A program made the position numbers and the translations under genes. Under the pieces are notes generated by a model. It was not told the DNA's origin. It did not search any database and was given only the letters and a program-made list of their open reading frames with translations. Below, piece by piece: positions 6,572 to 12,956 of a stretch of 13,797 bases of DNA. Source of the stretch: Thermoproteota archaeon (lineage in GTDB: Archaea; Korarchaeota; Korarchaeia; Korarchaeales; Korarchaeaceae); assembly GCA_003661365.1 (NCBI GenBank), contig QMVZ01000029.1, forward strand, positions 1 to 13,797, read 5' to 3'. How positions within the stretch are numbered: the first letter of the stretch is position 1; every line of letters starts with the position of its first letter.

Positions 6572-6588
6572 CAGTCAGCAAGACTGAC
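6572..6588. repeat. Inverted repeat at the probable start site of the isomerase-like gene
   Basis: TCAGTC (6572-6577) and GACTGA (6583-6588) are exact reverse complements with a 5-base spacer, ending 4 bases from ATG 6568. A minus-strand TATA-like box (CCTTTATCTC, 6598-6607) predicts transcription start near 6577, inside the repeat. The placement fits an operator or a short leader hairpin; no regulator is identified. Confidence 0.4.
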
Positions 6589-6597
6589 ATTGCAAAG

Positions 6598-6607
6598 AGA
6601 TAAAGGT
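6598..6607 (-). promoter_or_regulatory. TATA-like box for the maleate-isomerase-like gene
   Basis: CCTTTATCTC on the minus strand is centred about 35 bases before ATG 6568, the normal distance for an archaeal TATA box with a leader of roughly 10 bases. It lies in the 72-base gap shared with the divergent cyclo-ligase-like gene. Confidence 0.45.
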
Positions 6608-6640
6608 TCTTTAGCTTGTTACATTAACTAATTGAATAAC

Positions 6641-7354
6641 ATGAAAAAATCTGAGATACGGGAGCAGATCTGGAAATTACTTGAAGAGAGGGGCGTTGCC
6701 AGATTCCCAAAGCCAATTAAAGGAAGGATTCCAAACTTCGTTGGAGCTGAGATAGCCGCAGCAAAACTAAGACAGCTTGAAGAATATAAGCGGGCAAGAG
6801 TCATTTTTTGCAATCCAGATTCACCACAAAGGCCAGTGAGAGAATTCGCCCTTAAAGATGGGAAGATTTTGGTTATGGCTACACCTCGACTTAAGAAAGG
6901 ATTCCTCCTCTTGGATCCAAGGAAGATTCCTTCCTCTGCTTATTCGAGAGCTTCCACAATAAGAGGTGCTTTCGAATACGGGAAATTGGTCGAACCATGG
7001 AGGCTGCTCGCTATTAACCTTAAAGTGATGGGCTCAGTGGCCGTCTCTCCAGAAGGAGGAAGACTAGGAAAAGGACATGGATATTCTGACATCGAATATG
7101 TGATCCTTAGGGAAGTAGGAGCTATCTCTGAGGAAACTCCATTAGTGACTACTGTTCACGATCTTCAAATCGTTTCTATTATTCCAATTCAAGAGAACGA
7201 CGTACCTGTAGACATTATTGTTACACCTAGCCGTGTGATTAGATGTCCTAAGAGACCCAGACCAAAGGGTGTAATCTGGTCTATGGTATCACGAGAAATG
7301 ATGGAAGCTATACCGGTACTGAAGGACCTATGGAAAAGAGCAGGTTCAGGTTAG
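6641..7354 (+). CDS. 5-formyltetrahydrofolate cyclo-ligase-family protein (MTHFS-like)
   Basis: 237 residues from ATG 6641; a TTG at 6632 would add three residues and has no better ribosome site. The key signature is G-G-R-L-G-K-G-H-G-Y-S-D (139-150), the nucleotide/folate-binding motif of methenyltetrahydrofolate synthetase, followed by P-V-D-I-I-V-T-P (~189-196), which occupies the usual H-D-x-P-V-D-x-I-x-T-P position. The family uses ATP to convert 5-formyl-tetrahydrofolate to 5,10-methenyl-tetrahydrofolate. The protein is longer than bacterial FAU1/YgfA (about 180-200) and matches the longer archaeal and MTHFSD-like type, where substrate and activity are not settled; many archaea use tetrahydromethanopterin instead of folate. 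It stands alone, divergent from the isomerase-like gene. Confidence 0.85.
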   Translation: MKKSEIREQIWKLLEERGVARFPKPIKGRIPNFVGAEIAAAKLRQLEEYKRARVIFCNPDSPQRPVREFALKDGKILVMATPRLKKGFLLLDPRKIPSSAYSRASTIRGAFEYGKLVEPWRLLAINLKVMGSVAVSPEGGRLGKGHGYSDIEYVILREVGAISEETPLVTTVHDLQIVSIIPIQENDVPVDIIVTPSRVIRCPKRPRPKGVIWSMVSREMMEAIPVLKDLWKRAGSG

Positions 7355-7560
7355 AAAAATAAGAGAGGGGGTGTTTGAGATTCATAGGAACTTACTTCCT
7401 CTTCTAGAGAGTGTATTTGGCTAAATAATGCATCTAGAGCCTACAAAATAGAAGATGGTATTTATAGCCGAAAATTTGAGATCTAAGTTCTGGAGGCTTG
7501 CTTTTTAAAAGTTAAGGGCGTATGATGCTGAAGAACCAGTTGTAATATGGAGATTCGACT
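7355..7560. other. Non-coding gap before the HAD gene
   Basis: These 206 bases hold no convincing frame. An inverted repeat AGGAA (7386-7390) / TTCCT (7396-7400) with a 5-base loop follows the cyclo-ligase-like gene and could be part of its 3' end. A box CTTTTTAAAAG (about 7501-7511) resembles a TATA element but lies 50-60 bases before ATG 7561, implying a leader of some 25-30 bases. GGAG about 8 bases before that ATG is a plausible ribosome site. Confidence 0.4.
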
Positions 7561-8196
7561 ATGAGTGATTCCAAAAAGCTAAGATCGGTTCAAGCTGTAC
7601 TATTTGATATGGATGGTGTGCTGATAGAGAGTAGCAAGGCTTGGTATCATACTCTGAATCTCATTTTAGAAAAGCACAGGCTCCCCAAGATAAGTTGGAA
7701 CGTATTCCTAAAACACCTTGGACAAAGCATAGAAAAGGATGTGGAGACTTTCTTTAAGATGCTCACAGTTGAACAACTCAAACAGCTGTATATTGAGCAC
7801 TTTCTAAGATTTATAGATCTTATAGACCCAATGCCGGGTGCAAGGAATGTTCTAAAGAAAATAAATCGCTTTGGATTGAAGACAGGCTGTGTGACCAATA
7901 CTCCAAAGACTCTTGCCCTTAAAATTTTGAAAAACTTTGAACTACTTGATTTTTTAGGTGTAGTGATATGTGGAGACGAGGTATCCCTTCAAAAACCACA
8001 TCCAGAGCCCATTTTAAGAGCTTTGAGCACCTTAAGAGTTTCACCTGAAAAGGCTTGCTTTGTTGGAGATACCATTTATGATATAGAGGCCGCAAACAGG
8101 GCAGGATGCATTCCAATAGGTCTTAAGGTTGAATCAGACATCAAAATAAATTCTTTAAGAGAACTCATTCATTTATTGGGTTTAAAATCTCTCTAG
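7561..8196 (+). CDS. HAD-superfamily hydrolase (phosphoglycolate phosphatase / beta-PGM-like)
   Basis: 211 residues with all four HAD motifs: F-D-M-D-G-V-L (nucleophile Asp16, acid/base Asp18), V-T-N-T (Thr112), Lys145 in Q-K-P-H-P, and V-G-D-T-I-Y-D (Asp170, Asp174). The helical insert between motifs I and II (~25-90) marks it as a subfamily IA, alpha-helical-cap enzyme such as phosphoglycolate phosphatase or beta-phosphoglucomutase. The Gly-Val-Leu after the second Asp and the K-P-x-P segment are typical of both. It would act on a small phosphorylated metabolite in the cytoplasm; the substrate cannot be read from sequence. The start is supported by GGAG 8 bases upstream. It converges on the chimeric pseudogene with a 22-base gap. 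Confidence 0.9.
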   Translation: MSDSKKLRSVQAVLFDMDGVLIESSKAWYHTLNLILEKHRLPKISWNVFLKHLGQSIEKDVETFFKMLTVEQLKQLYIEHFLRFIDLIDPMPGARNVLKKINRFGLKTGCVTNTPKTLALKILKNFELLDFLGVVICGDEVSLQKPHPEPILRALSTLRVSPEKACFVGDTIYDIEAANRAGCIPIGLKVESDIKINSLRELIHLLGLKSL

Positions 8197-8656
8197 AACT
8201 CTCTAAGTGTGCTCTTTACTAATTTGATGTAATTTCTTCATTTATTCTTCTCTTTATAGGAGCGATATAACGTCTCAGCGTGAGGGACCATGATGTTACT
8301 GAAATAGAGCTTAGAGCCATTGCTAGACCAGCGTACATTGGATAAAGCTTACCAAAAGCTGCAAGAGGAATCAGGATAGTGTTGTAGCCGAAGCCCCACG
8401 CAAGGTTCTGCATAACCTGCTTTACTGTTCTCTTGCTCAGCTGAATAGCTGCGACTATATCTCTCAGATCATTCCTTACCAGAATTATGTCCCCGGACTC
8501 TATTGCCACGTCGGTTCCGCTTCCTATGGCAAATCCCACGTCTGCCTGAGTTAGGGCGGGAGCGTCGTTTACGCCATCCCCTACCATTCCAACAAGGTGC
8601 CCTTTCTCCTGCAGCTCAGAAATTTTACTGGCCTTCTCGCCAGGAAGGACTTCTGC

Positions 8657-8671
8657 AAGGACATCATCAAT
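8657..8671 (-). other. Fusion junction between ThiF/MoeB-like and CopA-like sequence
   Basis: The join falls at I-D-D-V-L (chimera residues 82-86). I-D-D-V suits both partners: ThiF/MoeB proteins typically have a V-x-V-x-x-x-D-x-V strand here, and CopA proteins typically read G-I-D-x-V-L-A-E-V-L-P. This suggests an in-frame illegitimate recombination at short homology that removed the E1 3' half and most of a CopA gene. The precise breakpoint cannot be fixed within these bases. Confidence 0.6.
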
Positions 8672-8897
8672 AACAGGCTCGACCTCTATGGAAGAGTTTA
8701 TCTTCCCAAGCTTTTCTGCGCACACTATTGCTTTTGGATGACCTGATCGCACGTCCTCCTCATTGTACAATATCTGCCTTTGAAGGTTGCTGAGCTCAAC
8801 GAAATCCCTGTCTATAACTCTGATCCTTCCTACTCCTGCTCTGACAAGCAACTGAGCCGCTGCTGATCCGAGAGCACCACATCCAATGATGGCAACA

Positions 8898-8908
8898 GAG
8901 CTTTTTCT
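8898..8908 (-). other. Frameshift site in the ThiF/MoeB remnant, likely lost 11-base repeat unit
   Basis: On the minus strand the bases are AGAAAAAGCTC. Adding one more tandem copy restores one frame and gives G-Q-K-K-L-R-K-S-S-V-A-I-I-G, which has the same spacing as E. coli ThiF (G-Q-Q-K-L-L-D-S-Q-V-L-I-I-G). A single-base correction would restore the frame but leave the segment four residues too short. Loss of one copy of an 11-base duplication is therefore the simplest reading, by mutation or assembly collapse. Confidence 0.6.
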
Positions 8909-9079
8909 GACCATCAGAGCCTATTTCTGGTAAGACGATTTGTCTACTGTACCTCTCCAACCATTTGGGAATTAGAGACATCATGCACCGAGGATGCTTG
9001 GGTCCAAGGATTTAGGTTTTCCTGAGACGAATGCAACGGCTTAGTTCTTGAGCATATTGCTAAGAGAGGATTGCATCAA

Positions 9080-9092
9080 CTTATTTTTTTAG
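9080..9092 (+). promoter_or_regulatory. TATA-like box for the M3-type peptidase gene
   Basis: CTTATTTTTTTAG is centred about 32 bases before ATG 9118. An AGGAAGG ribosome-site-like sequence lies just before the ATG. The gap (8985-9117) also holds the upstream region of the dead ThiF/MoeB gene and shows no other structure. Confidence 0.45.
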
Positions 9093-9117
9093 TTTCAGAT
9101 AACCAGTTAGGAAGGAA

Positions 9118-10566
9118 ATGTCCCTTGAAGAGTTGGCATCAAGATATGAGGATATAAGAGCTAAGTTAAGCGAGCAGTTCTACTTTCAGAAAGCCGGGCT
9201 TCCTTTTGACAAAGATCTAATGAAGTCTTTGTCAGGCGAGATATCGAAGGTCTGTCTAGAGTTTCTGCAGAAGTACAAAGAACCGAGGAGCATGTATCTA
9301 GAATCTGTTAGTACAATTGCCCAATCCGAGTCCCTAGAGGCAAGGTTAGAGTTTGAGGAGAAGAGAATGGCCATCATCTACACAGAGAAATACCAATTAG
9401 ATGGAAAGAAGGTCAATTGGGGTAATTGGAGGCAATTCAACTCAAAAGTTGATGATCCTTCCAAGAGAAAAGAGGTATTTGATGAGTTCCTGACAAAAGC
9501 TCCAGCCCTTGCCCCTTGGGTTGAGAAGAGGTTCAGAATTTCAAAGGAGGTTTATGCAAGGTATGGTCTGACCCCGTTAGATGCATATCTAGAGTTAGAA
9601 GGTTTTGGATACGATGAACTCAGAGAATTGCTAATGAAACTTGGAGATGGAGCAAAAGAGGCTTTTTTGGCTGCTGCTGAGCACTACGCGCCTGAGGTTC
9701 TTGGGAAGAAAAGGTATGAGTATTATGATGATTACTACACTTGGAGAGGGCGCATATATAGGCCGTTAAACAAGTATTTCGAAGGGATGCACCCTGTTAA
9801 GAAGGTTCTAGAACTATTAACTTCTATGGGGTTTGACCCTAGGAAGATCAAAGTTGACGATGAAGACAGGGAAAAGAAGAGTCCAAGCGCTTTTTGTTTC
9901 AGTATAAGGGTTCCTGATGACGTTAGGGTAGTTTTCAGAAGGGTATCTCCCTTTTCTGATTTCGGAAGCGTTTTTCATGAGTTCGGCCACGGCATACACG
10001 GGATAAGCGCCAACCCTGAGGATCCTGTTTGGAAGAGGTACATAGTACCTATGAACGTGGCTGAGACCTTCAGCTATCTTACAGAAAGCATGCTTGAGGA
10101 ACCTCTATTCCTACAGGAGGAACTAAACCTTGGTAAAGCGGAAATAAACGACATCTTGGACAGGAGAAAGTTCATGAAGCTTGCTTTCTTGACTTTTTAT
10201 GCAGCAAACGGAATCATGAAGATGGAGTTCTGGAGAAAGGAATATAATGCTGAGGAGGCTGCAAAGAGGTGGCAGGAACTTACAAAGAGGTTCTTCTTAG
10301 AGGTTCCTGGCAGTTACTGGTTGTTACATCACATAATGCCAAATTACGAGATGTATTCTCCAAGCTATGTGATAGCGGCCCTTAGGGTTATGACCATTAA
10401 AAAGAGGCTGAGGGAAGAATTCGGAGAGAAATGGTGGAAACATCCCGGAGCTGGAAGATTCATAAAGGAACTTGCTGAAACTAGGGGCGAATTCAACGTT
10501 AGAGAGTGGAAGTTGGACCCAGATGGCTATCTAAAGGAATATACTGCTTTAAGCTTCCTAAAATAG
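9118..10566 (+). CDS. M3-family zinc oligopeptidase (oligoendopeptidase F-like)
   Basis: 482 residues. The zinc site is H-E-F-G-H-G-I-H (His287, Glu288, His291), with Glu316 of N-V-A-E-T-F-S-Y 29 residues after the first His, the M3 spacing for the third ligand. The preceding S-P-F-S-D-F-G-S-V-F segment and the C-terminal H-H-I-M-P-N-Y-E-M-Y-S-P-S-Y helix, which carries the substrate-binding His/Tyr, are typical of PepF-like M3 peptidases. The protein is about 80-100 residues shorter than bacterial PepF, mainly in the N-terminal helical region. No signal peptide is visible, so it should act in the cytoplasm on short peptides, possibly downstream of proteasome-type degradation. It has its own probable promoter, an AGGAAGG ribosome site and no same-strand partner. 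Confidence 0.92.
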   Translation: MSLEELASRYEDIRAKLSEQFYFQKAGLPFDKDLMKSLSGEISKVCLEFLQKYKEPRSMYLESVSTIAQSESLEARLEFEEKRMAIIYTEKYQLDGKKVNWGNWRQFNSKVDDPSKRKEVFDEFLTKAPALAPWVEKRFRISKEVYARYGLTPLDAYLELEGFGYDELRELLMKLGDGAKEAFLAAAEHYAPEVLGKKRYEYYDDYYTWRGRIYRPLNKYFEGMHPVKKVLELLTSMGFDPRKIKVDDEDREKKSPSAFCFSIRVPDDVRVVFRRVSPFSDFGSVFHEFGHGIHGISANPEDPVWKRYIVPMNVAETFSYLTESMLEEPLFLQEELNLGKAEINDILDRRKFMKLAFLTFYAANGIMKMEFWRKEYNAEEAAKRWQELTKRFFLEVPGSYWLLHHIMPNYEMYSPSYVIAALRVMTIKKRLREEFGEKWWKHPGAGRFIKELAETRGEFNVREWKLDPDGYLKEYTALSFLK

Positions 10567-10615
10567 ACTCTAAATCTCATTAGAAAAGGGGCGCTGTCGA
10601 TTCTCAGCTACATGA

Positions 10616-11827
10616 TTACCTTAAGACAAATTTCGTGACATCCTCTAAACTTAAGAGAGCCCTTTCAAGCGCCTTTTCTACACCCAATCTTCTCTCTATT
10701 TCCTTTATTTTCTCAATTTTTGCCTTCGTCGCTGGTTTCTTCACGCAAATGGGGAGAGTACCACACTCTGGCGGAACTCTTTTGATAGAAATCTCATATG
10801 TCCCTATTTCCTTCGCTAGTTCAACGATTTCAAGCTTGTTCATACCTATGAGAGGTCTTAATACTGGAAGTCTCGAGGCTTCATCTATAGTTGCTATGTT
10901 ATCAAGCGTCTGTGAAGAAACTTGTCCTAGGTCCTCTCCTGTCACGATCGCCTTGGCCCCCAGCCTCTCAGCAAGAGCATTAGCTACTCTTAGCATCATC
11001 CTCCTTTCCAAGATGTAAGCATACTTGATCTCATCTGGCTTAAGAAGAGAGACGTCATACGATTCTCTGTAGACAAACACTCTGATTTGTTCTCCAGCAT
11101 GCCAATCCTTAAGAACCTTCATTACATCAATGAACCTCATAAATGAATCCCTGCTAATTCCAGAATGAGCGTAGAGGGCTATTATGGTAGCTCCTCTCTT
11201 CATCAGCATCCAAGCGGCAACTGGAGAATCTATACCGCCAGATATCAGGGCTACGACGCTTCCCTGAGTTCCAAGAGGGAGTCCTCCTGGCCCGTTGAAT
11301 TTCTGAGAGTAGATATAGGTCTCACTGCCCCTTGCCTCGACGAACAGCTCGATGTCCGGGGACTTCAAATTCACTTCTCTGTCAATTACTTTGCCCACCT
11401 GTCTAGCTAGTTCTAGGCTATTGTATTCCTTAACTCCTACTCTCTTCGTCCTTACAGCAAAGGTCTTTCCTTCTGGAATCCACTTCTCATAATTTTCCTT
11501 GCAAAACCTCAAGATGTCTTCTAGCTTAGTAGTTTCAAGTCTATGGGTTGGTGCTAGCCAACTTAGACCAAATATCCTCCTCAAGGAGGTGAGCGCGAGT
11601 CCTACATTCTCAAGCTGAACAAAAACCCTACCTCCTCCTCTGATTACCTTTTTATAAGGTATTTCAGCGCTCTTTAGAGCCGATTTCATGTTTTCAACAA
11701 GTTTTTTCTCGAATTTCCTCCTTACAGCGTGAGATTTTAAGATTATTTCATCATAAGAAGCTAGTATCCCATCTACATGCTTCCAAGCCTCTTTTAGTTC
11801 GATTGTCTCAAGATAAAGAGGTGACAT
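10616..11827 (-). CDS. thiI: tRNA 4-thiouridine synthase ThiI, THUMP + PP-loop, no rhodanese domain
   Basis: 403 residues. An N-terminal ferredoxin-like/THUMP region (~25-170) contains the degenerate start S-Y-D-E-I-I-L-K-S followed by V-R-R-K-F-E. The PP-loop ATP site is I-S-G-G-I-D-S-P-V-A-A-W (195-206), and T-G-E-D-L-G-Q-V-S-S-Q-T-L-D-N-I (297-311) is the ThiI-specific adenylation-domain signature. The enzyme adenylates U8 of tRNA and inserts sulfur. The C-terminal rhodanese domain of E. coli ThiI is missing, as usual in archaea. Only three cysteines exist (109, 355, 361); Cys355 lies in P-P-E-C-G-T, where E. coli has Cys344. The CxxC pair reported as an iron-sulfur ligand in a methanogen ThiI is not apparent. 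A TATA-like box lies about 27-37 bases upstream. Confidence 0.95.
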   Translation of the reverse strand: MSPLYLETIELKEAWKHVDGILASYDEIILKSHAVRRKFEKKLVENMKSALKSAEIPYKKVIRGGGRVFVQLENVGLALTSLRRIFGLSWLAPTHRLETTKLEDILRFCKENYEKWIPEGKTFAVRTKRVGVKEYNSLELARQVGKVIDREVNLKSPDIELFVEARGSETYIYSQKFNGPGGLPLGTQGSVVALISGGIDSPVAAWMLMKRGATIIALYAHSGISRDSFMRFIDVMKVLKDWHAGEQIRVFVYRESYDVSLLKPDEIKYAYILERRMMLRVANALAERLGAKAIVTGEDLGQVSSQTLDNIATIDEASRLPVLRPLIGMNKLEIVELAKEIGTYEISIKRVPPECGTLPICVKKPATKAKIEKIKEIERRLGVEKALERALLSLEDVTKFVLR

Positions 11828-11853
11828 CTTCTTCTATCCCCTTCACTTCAACT

Positions 11854-11864
11854 CATATTATATG
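11854..11864 (-). promoter_or_regulatory. TATA-like box for thiI
   Basis: CATATAATATG is a near-perfect AT-rich palindrome centred about 32 bases before ATG 11827, predicting a leader of only a few bases. It lies in a 145-base gap after fdhD, which suggests thiI is transcribed on its own although the two genes share a strand. Confidence 0.5.
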
Positions 11865-11972
11865 ATTCTAGATGAATCTCTTAATTACATAGGAGTTGTA
11901 GACTTTTATCCTATTCTAATGTGTCGAAGGAACCTTTAGTGTAGCGATTTGGAGTCCATTTGAGGAGGATCT

Positions 11973-12770
11973 CTATTCAATGCGGTGTGGATGGGTGTAA
12001 ACATTGAATCTATCACCTCGTGCAAAGCCTATCAGCGTGATTCCTGCCATCTTTGCTAACTCCAATCCTCGGCTGAGAGGAGCTGAGAGAGACATAACTA
12101 GCGGTATGCGAGCCCGAGCGCACTTGAACACTAGTTCCTCAGATAGACGCCCACTTACAGCTAAAATTTTGTCATCTAGCTGGACTTCTTCTATAAGGGA
12201 ACTCCCAATCACCTTGTCCACAGCATTGTGCCTTCCTACATCCTCAGAGTAGATTAGAAGTTCTCCTTCTGTGTTGAATAAGGCTGCTGAATGTGTTCCT
12301 CCCGTTGTCCTGTACGTCATTGAAGCTTTGTTTAGAGAAATTGACAGGTCTCTGATGATCCCCTTGGGGATGGTAAGATCATTTGAGAGGATCTCCTCTG
12401 ATACCTCTTTAACGTAAGATATCCTTCTCAGCGCAATAGTTGATGCGCAGCTGTCTGATAGGAACCTTCCGATTTTGGGCAATCTCCTCCCTATATCCTC
12501 ATCCCCACTTATCTTGGCCTCTATGCTGTCGTCATTAATGACAACTCTTTTTACTTCCCTTACCGAGTTTATTAAGCCCTCAGAGTAAAGGAAACCGATT
12601 GACCATTCTTTTAACTGGAAAGGAGTTAGCACAGCTGTCGTGTAAAGGTTTTCATTAACATAAAAATCGAACAGACCCTCTATGGCGACTTCAACATCCG
12701 TCTGAAGCTTAGTACCGTATTTTAAGTCAAATTTCAGCGCTTTCCATTTAACCAGCTGATGTAATGACAT
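11973..12770 (-). CDS. fdhD: FdhD, sulfurtransferase for formate dehydrogenase maturation
   Basis: 265 residues with the complete FdhD pattern: E-W-S-I-G-F-L-Y-S-E-G-L-I (55-67), T-T-G-G-T-H-S-A-A-L (155-164), E-D-V-G-R-H-N-A-V-D-K-V-I-G (176-189), S-G-R-L-S-E-E-L-V-F-K (206-216), M-S-L-S-A-P-L-S-R-G-L-E-L-A (226-239) and G-F-A-R-G-D-R-F-N-V-Y-T (248-259). The protein passes sulfur from a cysteine desulfurase to the Mo/W-bis-MGD cofactor of formate dehydrogenase. The flexible-loop cysteine motif C-x-x-C is here C-A-S-T (Cys108 to Thr111), so only the first cysteine is kept. No formate dehydrogenase gene is in the window. Start ATG 12770 has a TATA-like box about 33 bases upstream and an inverted repeat between them. 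Confidence 0.95.
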   Translation of the reverse strand: MSLHQLVKWKALKFDLKYGTKLQTDVEVAIEGLFDFYVNENLYTTAVLTPFQLKEWSIGFLYSEGLINSVREVKRVVINDDSIEAKISGDEDIGRRLPKIGRFLSDSCASTIALRRISYVKEVSEEILSNDLTIPKGIIRDLSISLNKASMTYRTTGGTHSAALFNTEGELLIYSEDVGRHNAVDKVIGSSLIEEVQLDDKILAVSGRLSEELVFKCARARIPLVMSLSAPLSRGLELAKMAGITLIGFARGDRFNVYTHPHRIE

Positions 12771-12776
12771 CTAGAC

Positions 12777-12789
12777 CAATGAACCATTG
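12777..12789. repeat. Inverted repeat between TATA box and start of fdhD
   Basis: CAATG (12777-12781) and CATTG (12785-12789) are exact reverse complements with a 3-base spacer, lying 7-19 bases before the fdhD ATG, right after the TATA-like box at 12799-12807. The position would let a bound protein block initiation. The arms are short, so chance cannot be excluded. Confidence 0.3.
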
Positions 12790-12798
12790 AGATAGTCC

Positions 12799-12807
12799 TT
12801 ATTAATA
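12799..12807 (-). promoter_or_regulatory. TATA-like box for fdhD
   Basis: TATTAATAA on the minus strand is centred about 33 bases before ATG 12770, which predicts transcription start near 12777. The rest of the 186-base gap up to the radical SAM gene holds a minus-strand T5 tract (about 12930-12935) that could end the upstream transcript, and nothing else I can interpret. Confidence 0.5.
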
Positions 12808-12956
12808 CTCATTAACTTCATAAAGCCCTGTGATGAGTTAAGATGGATCACACGCCAAAAATCCATTCGAGACTGAATTTTCTCTTTAACTTTCTTAGAT
12901 AGGGCTTTCAGAAGACTTCCTGTTCGAATCTAAAAAGATCGTAATACTTCGGTAGT

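Larger units (their letters stand above)
8219..8984 (-). pseudogene. ThiF/MoeB E1 remnant fused to CopA-type P-type ATPase tail
   Basis: Two unrelated gene fragments are joined. The 5' part, from ATG 8984, begins E-R-Y-S-R-Q-I-V-L-P-E-I-G-S-D-G-Q as in ThiF/MoeB/HesA adenylyltransferases. It then shifts frame near 8900 and continues in the frame of ATG 8914 with I-I-G-C-G-A-L-G-S (ATP-binding glycine motif), D-R-D-F-V-E-L-S-N-L-Q-R-Q and S-G-H-P-K-A. The sulfur-carrier site and zinc cysteines are missing. From about 8668 down to 8219 the frame reads as the end of a Cu+/heavy-metal P1B ATPase: L-A-E-V-L-P-G-E-K, V-G-D-G-V-N-D-A-P-A-L, G-S-G-T-D-V-A, then two membrane helices including Y-N-T-I-L-I-P and M-A-L-S-S-I-S-V. 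The DKTGT site and earlier helices are absent. A 231-residue chimera from 8914 could be translated but should have neither activity. Confidence 0.88.

Noticed and set aside
8219..8914. Functional 231-residue fused ThiF-CopA protein
   Set aside because: It lacks the E1 C-terminal half, the E1 start is in another frame, and the ATPase lacks its phosphorylation site and ion-path helices; a gene ruin is the better reading.
10635..11410. Plus-strand frames opposite thiI
   Set aside because: Shadow frames of the conserved minus-strand ThiI; no start signals or motifs.
10616..12770. A thiI-fdhD sulfur-transfer operon
   Set aside because: Same strand, but separated by 145 bases with a good TATA-like box before thiI; separate transcription is more likely.
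12860..12900. Partial match to the hairpin at 1298-1320 (shared AACTTTCTTAG core)
   Set aside because: Only the core matches, the inverted arms are absent and there is no spacing pattern, so no CRISPR array or dispersed repeat is claimed.
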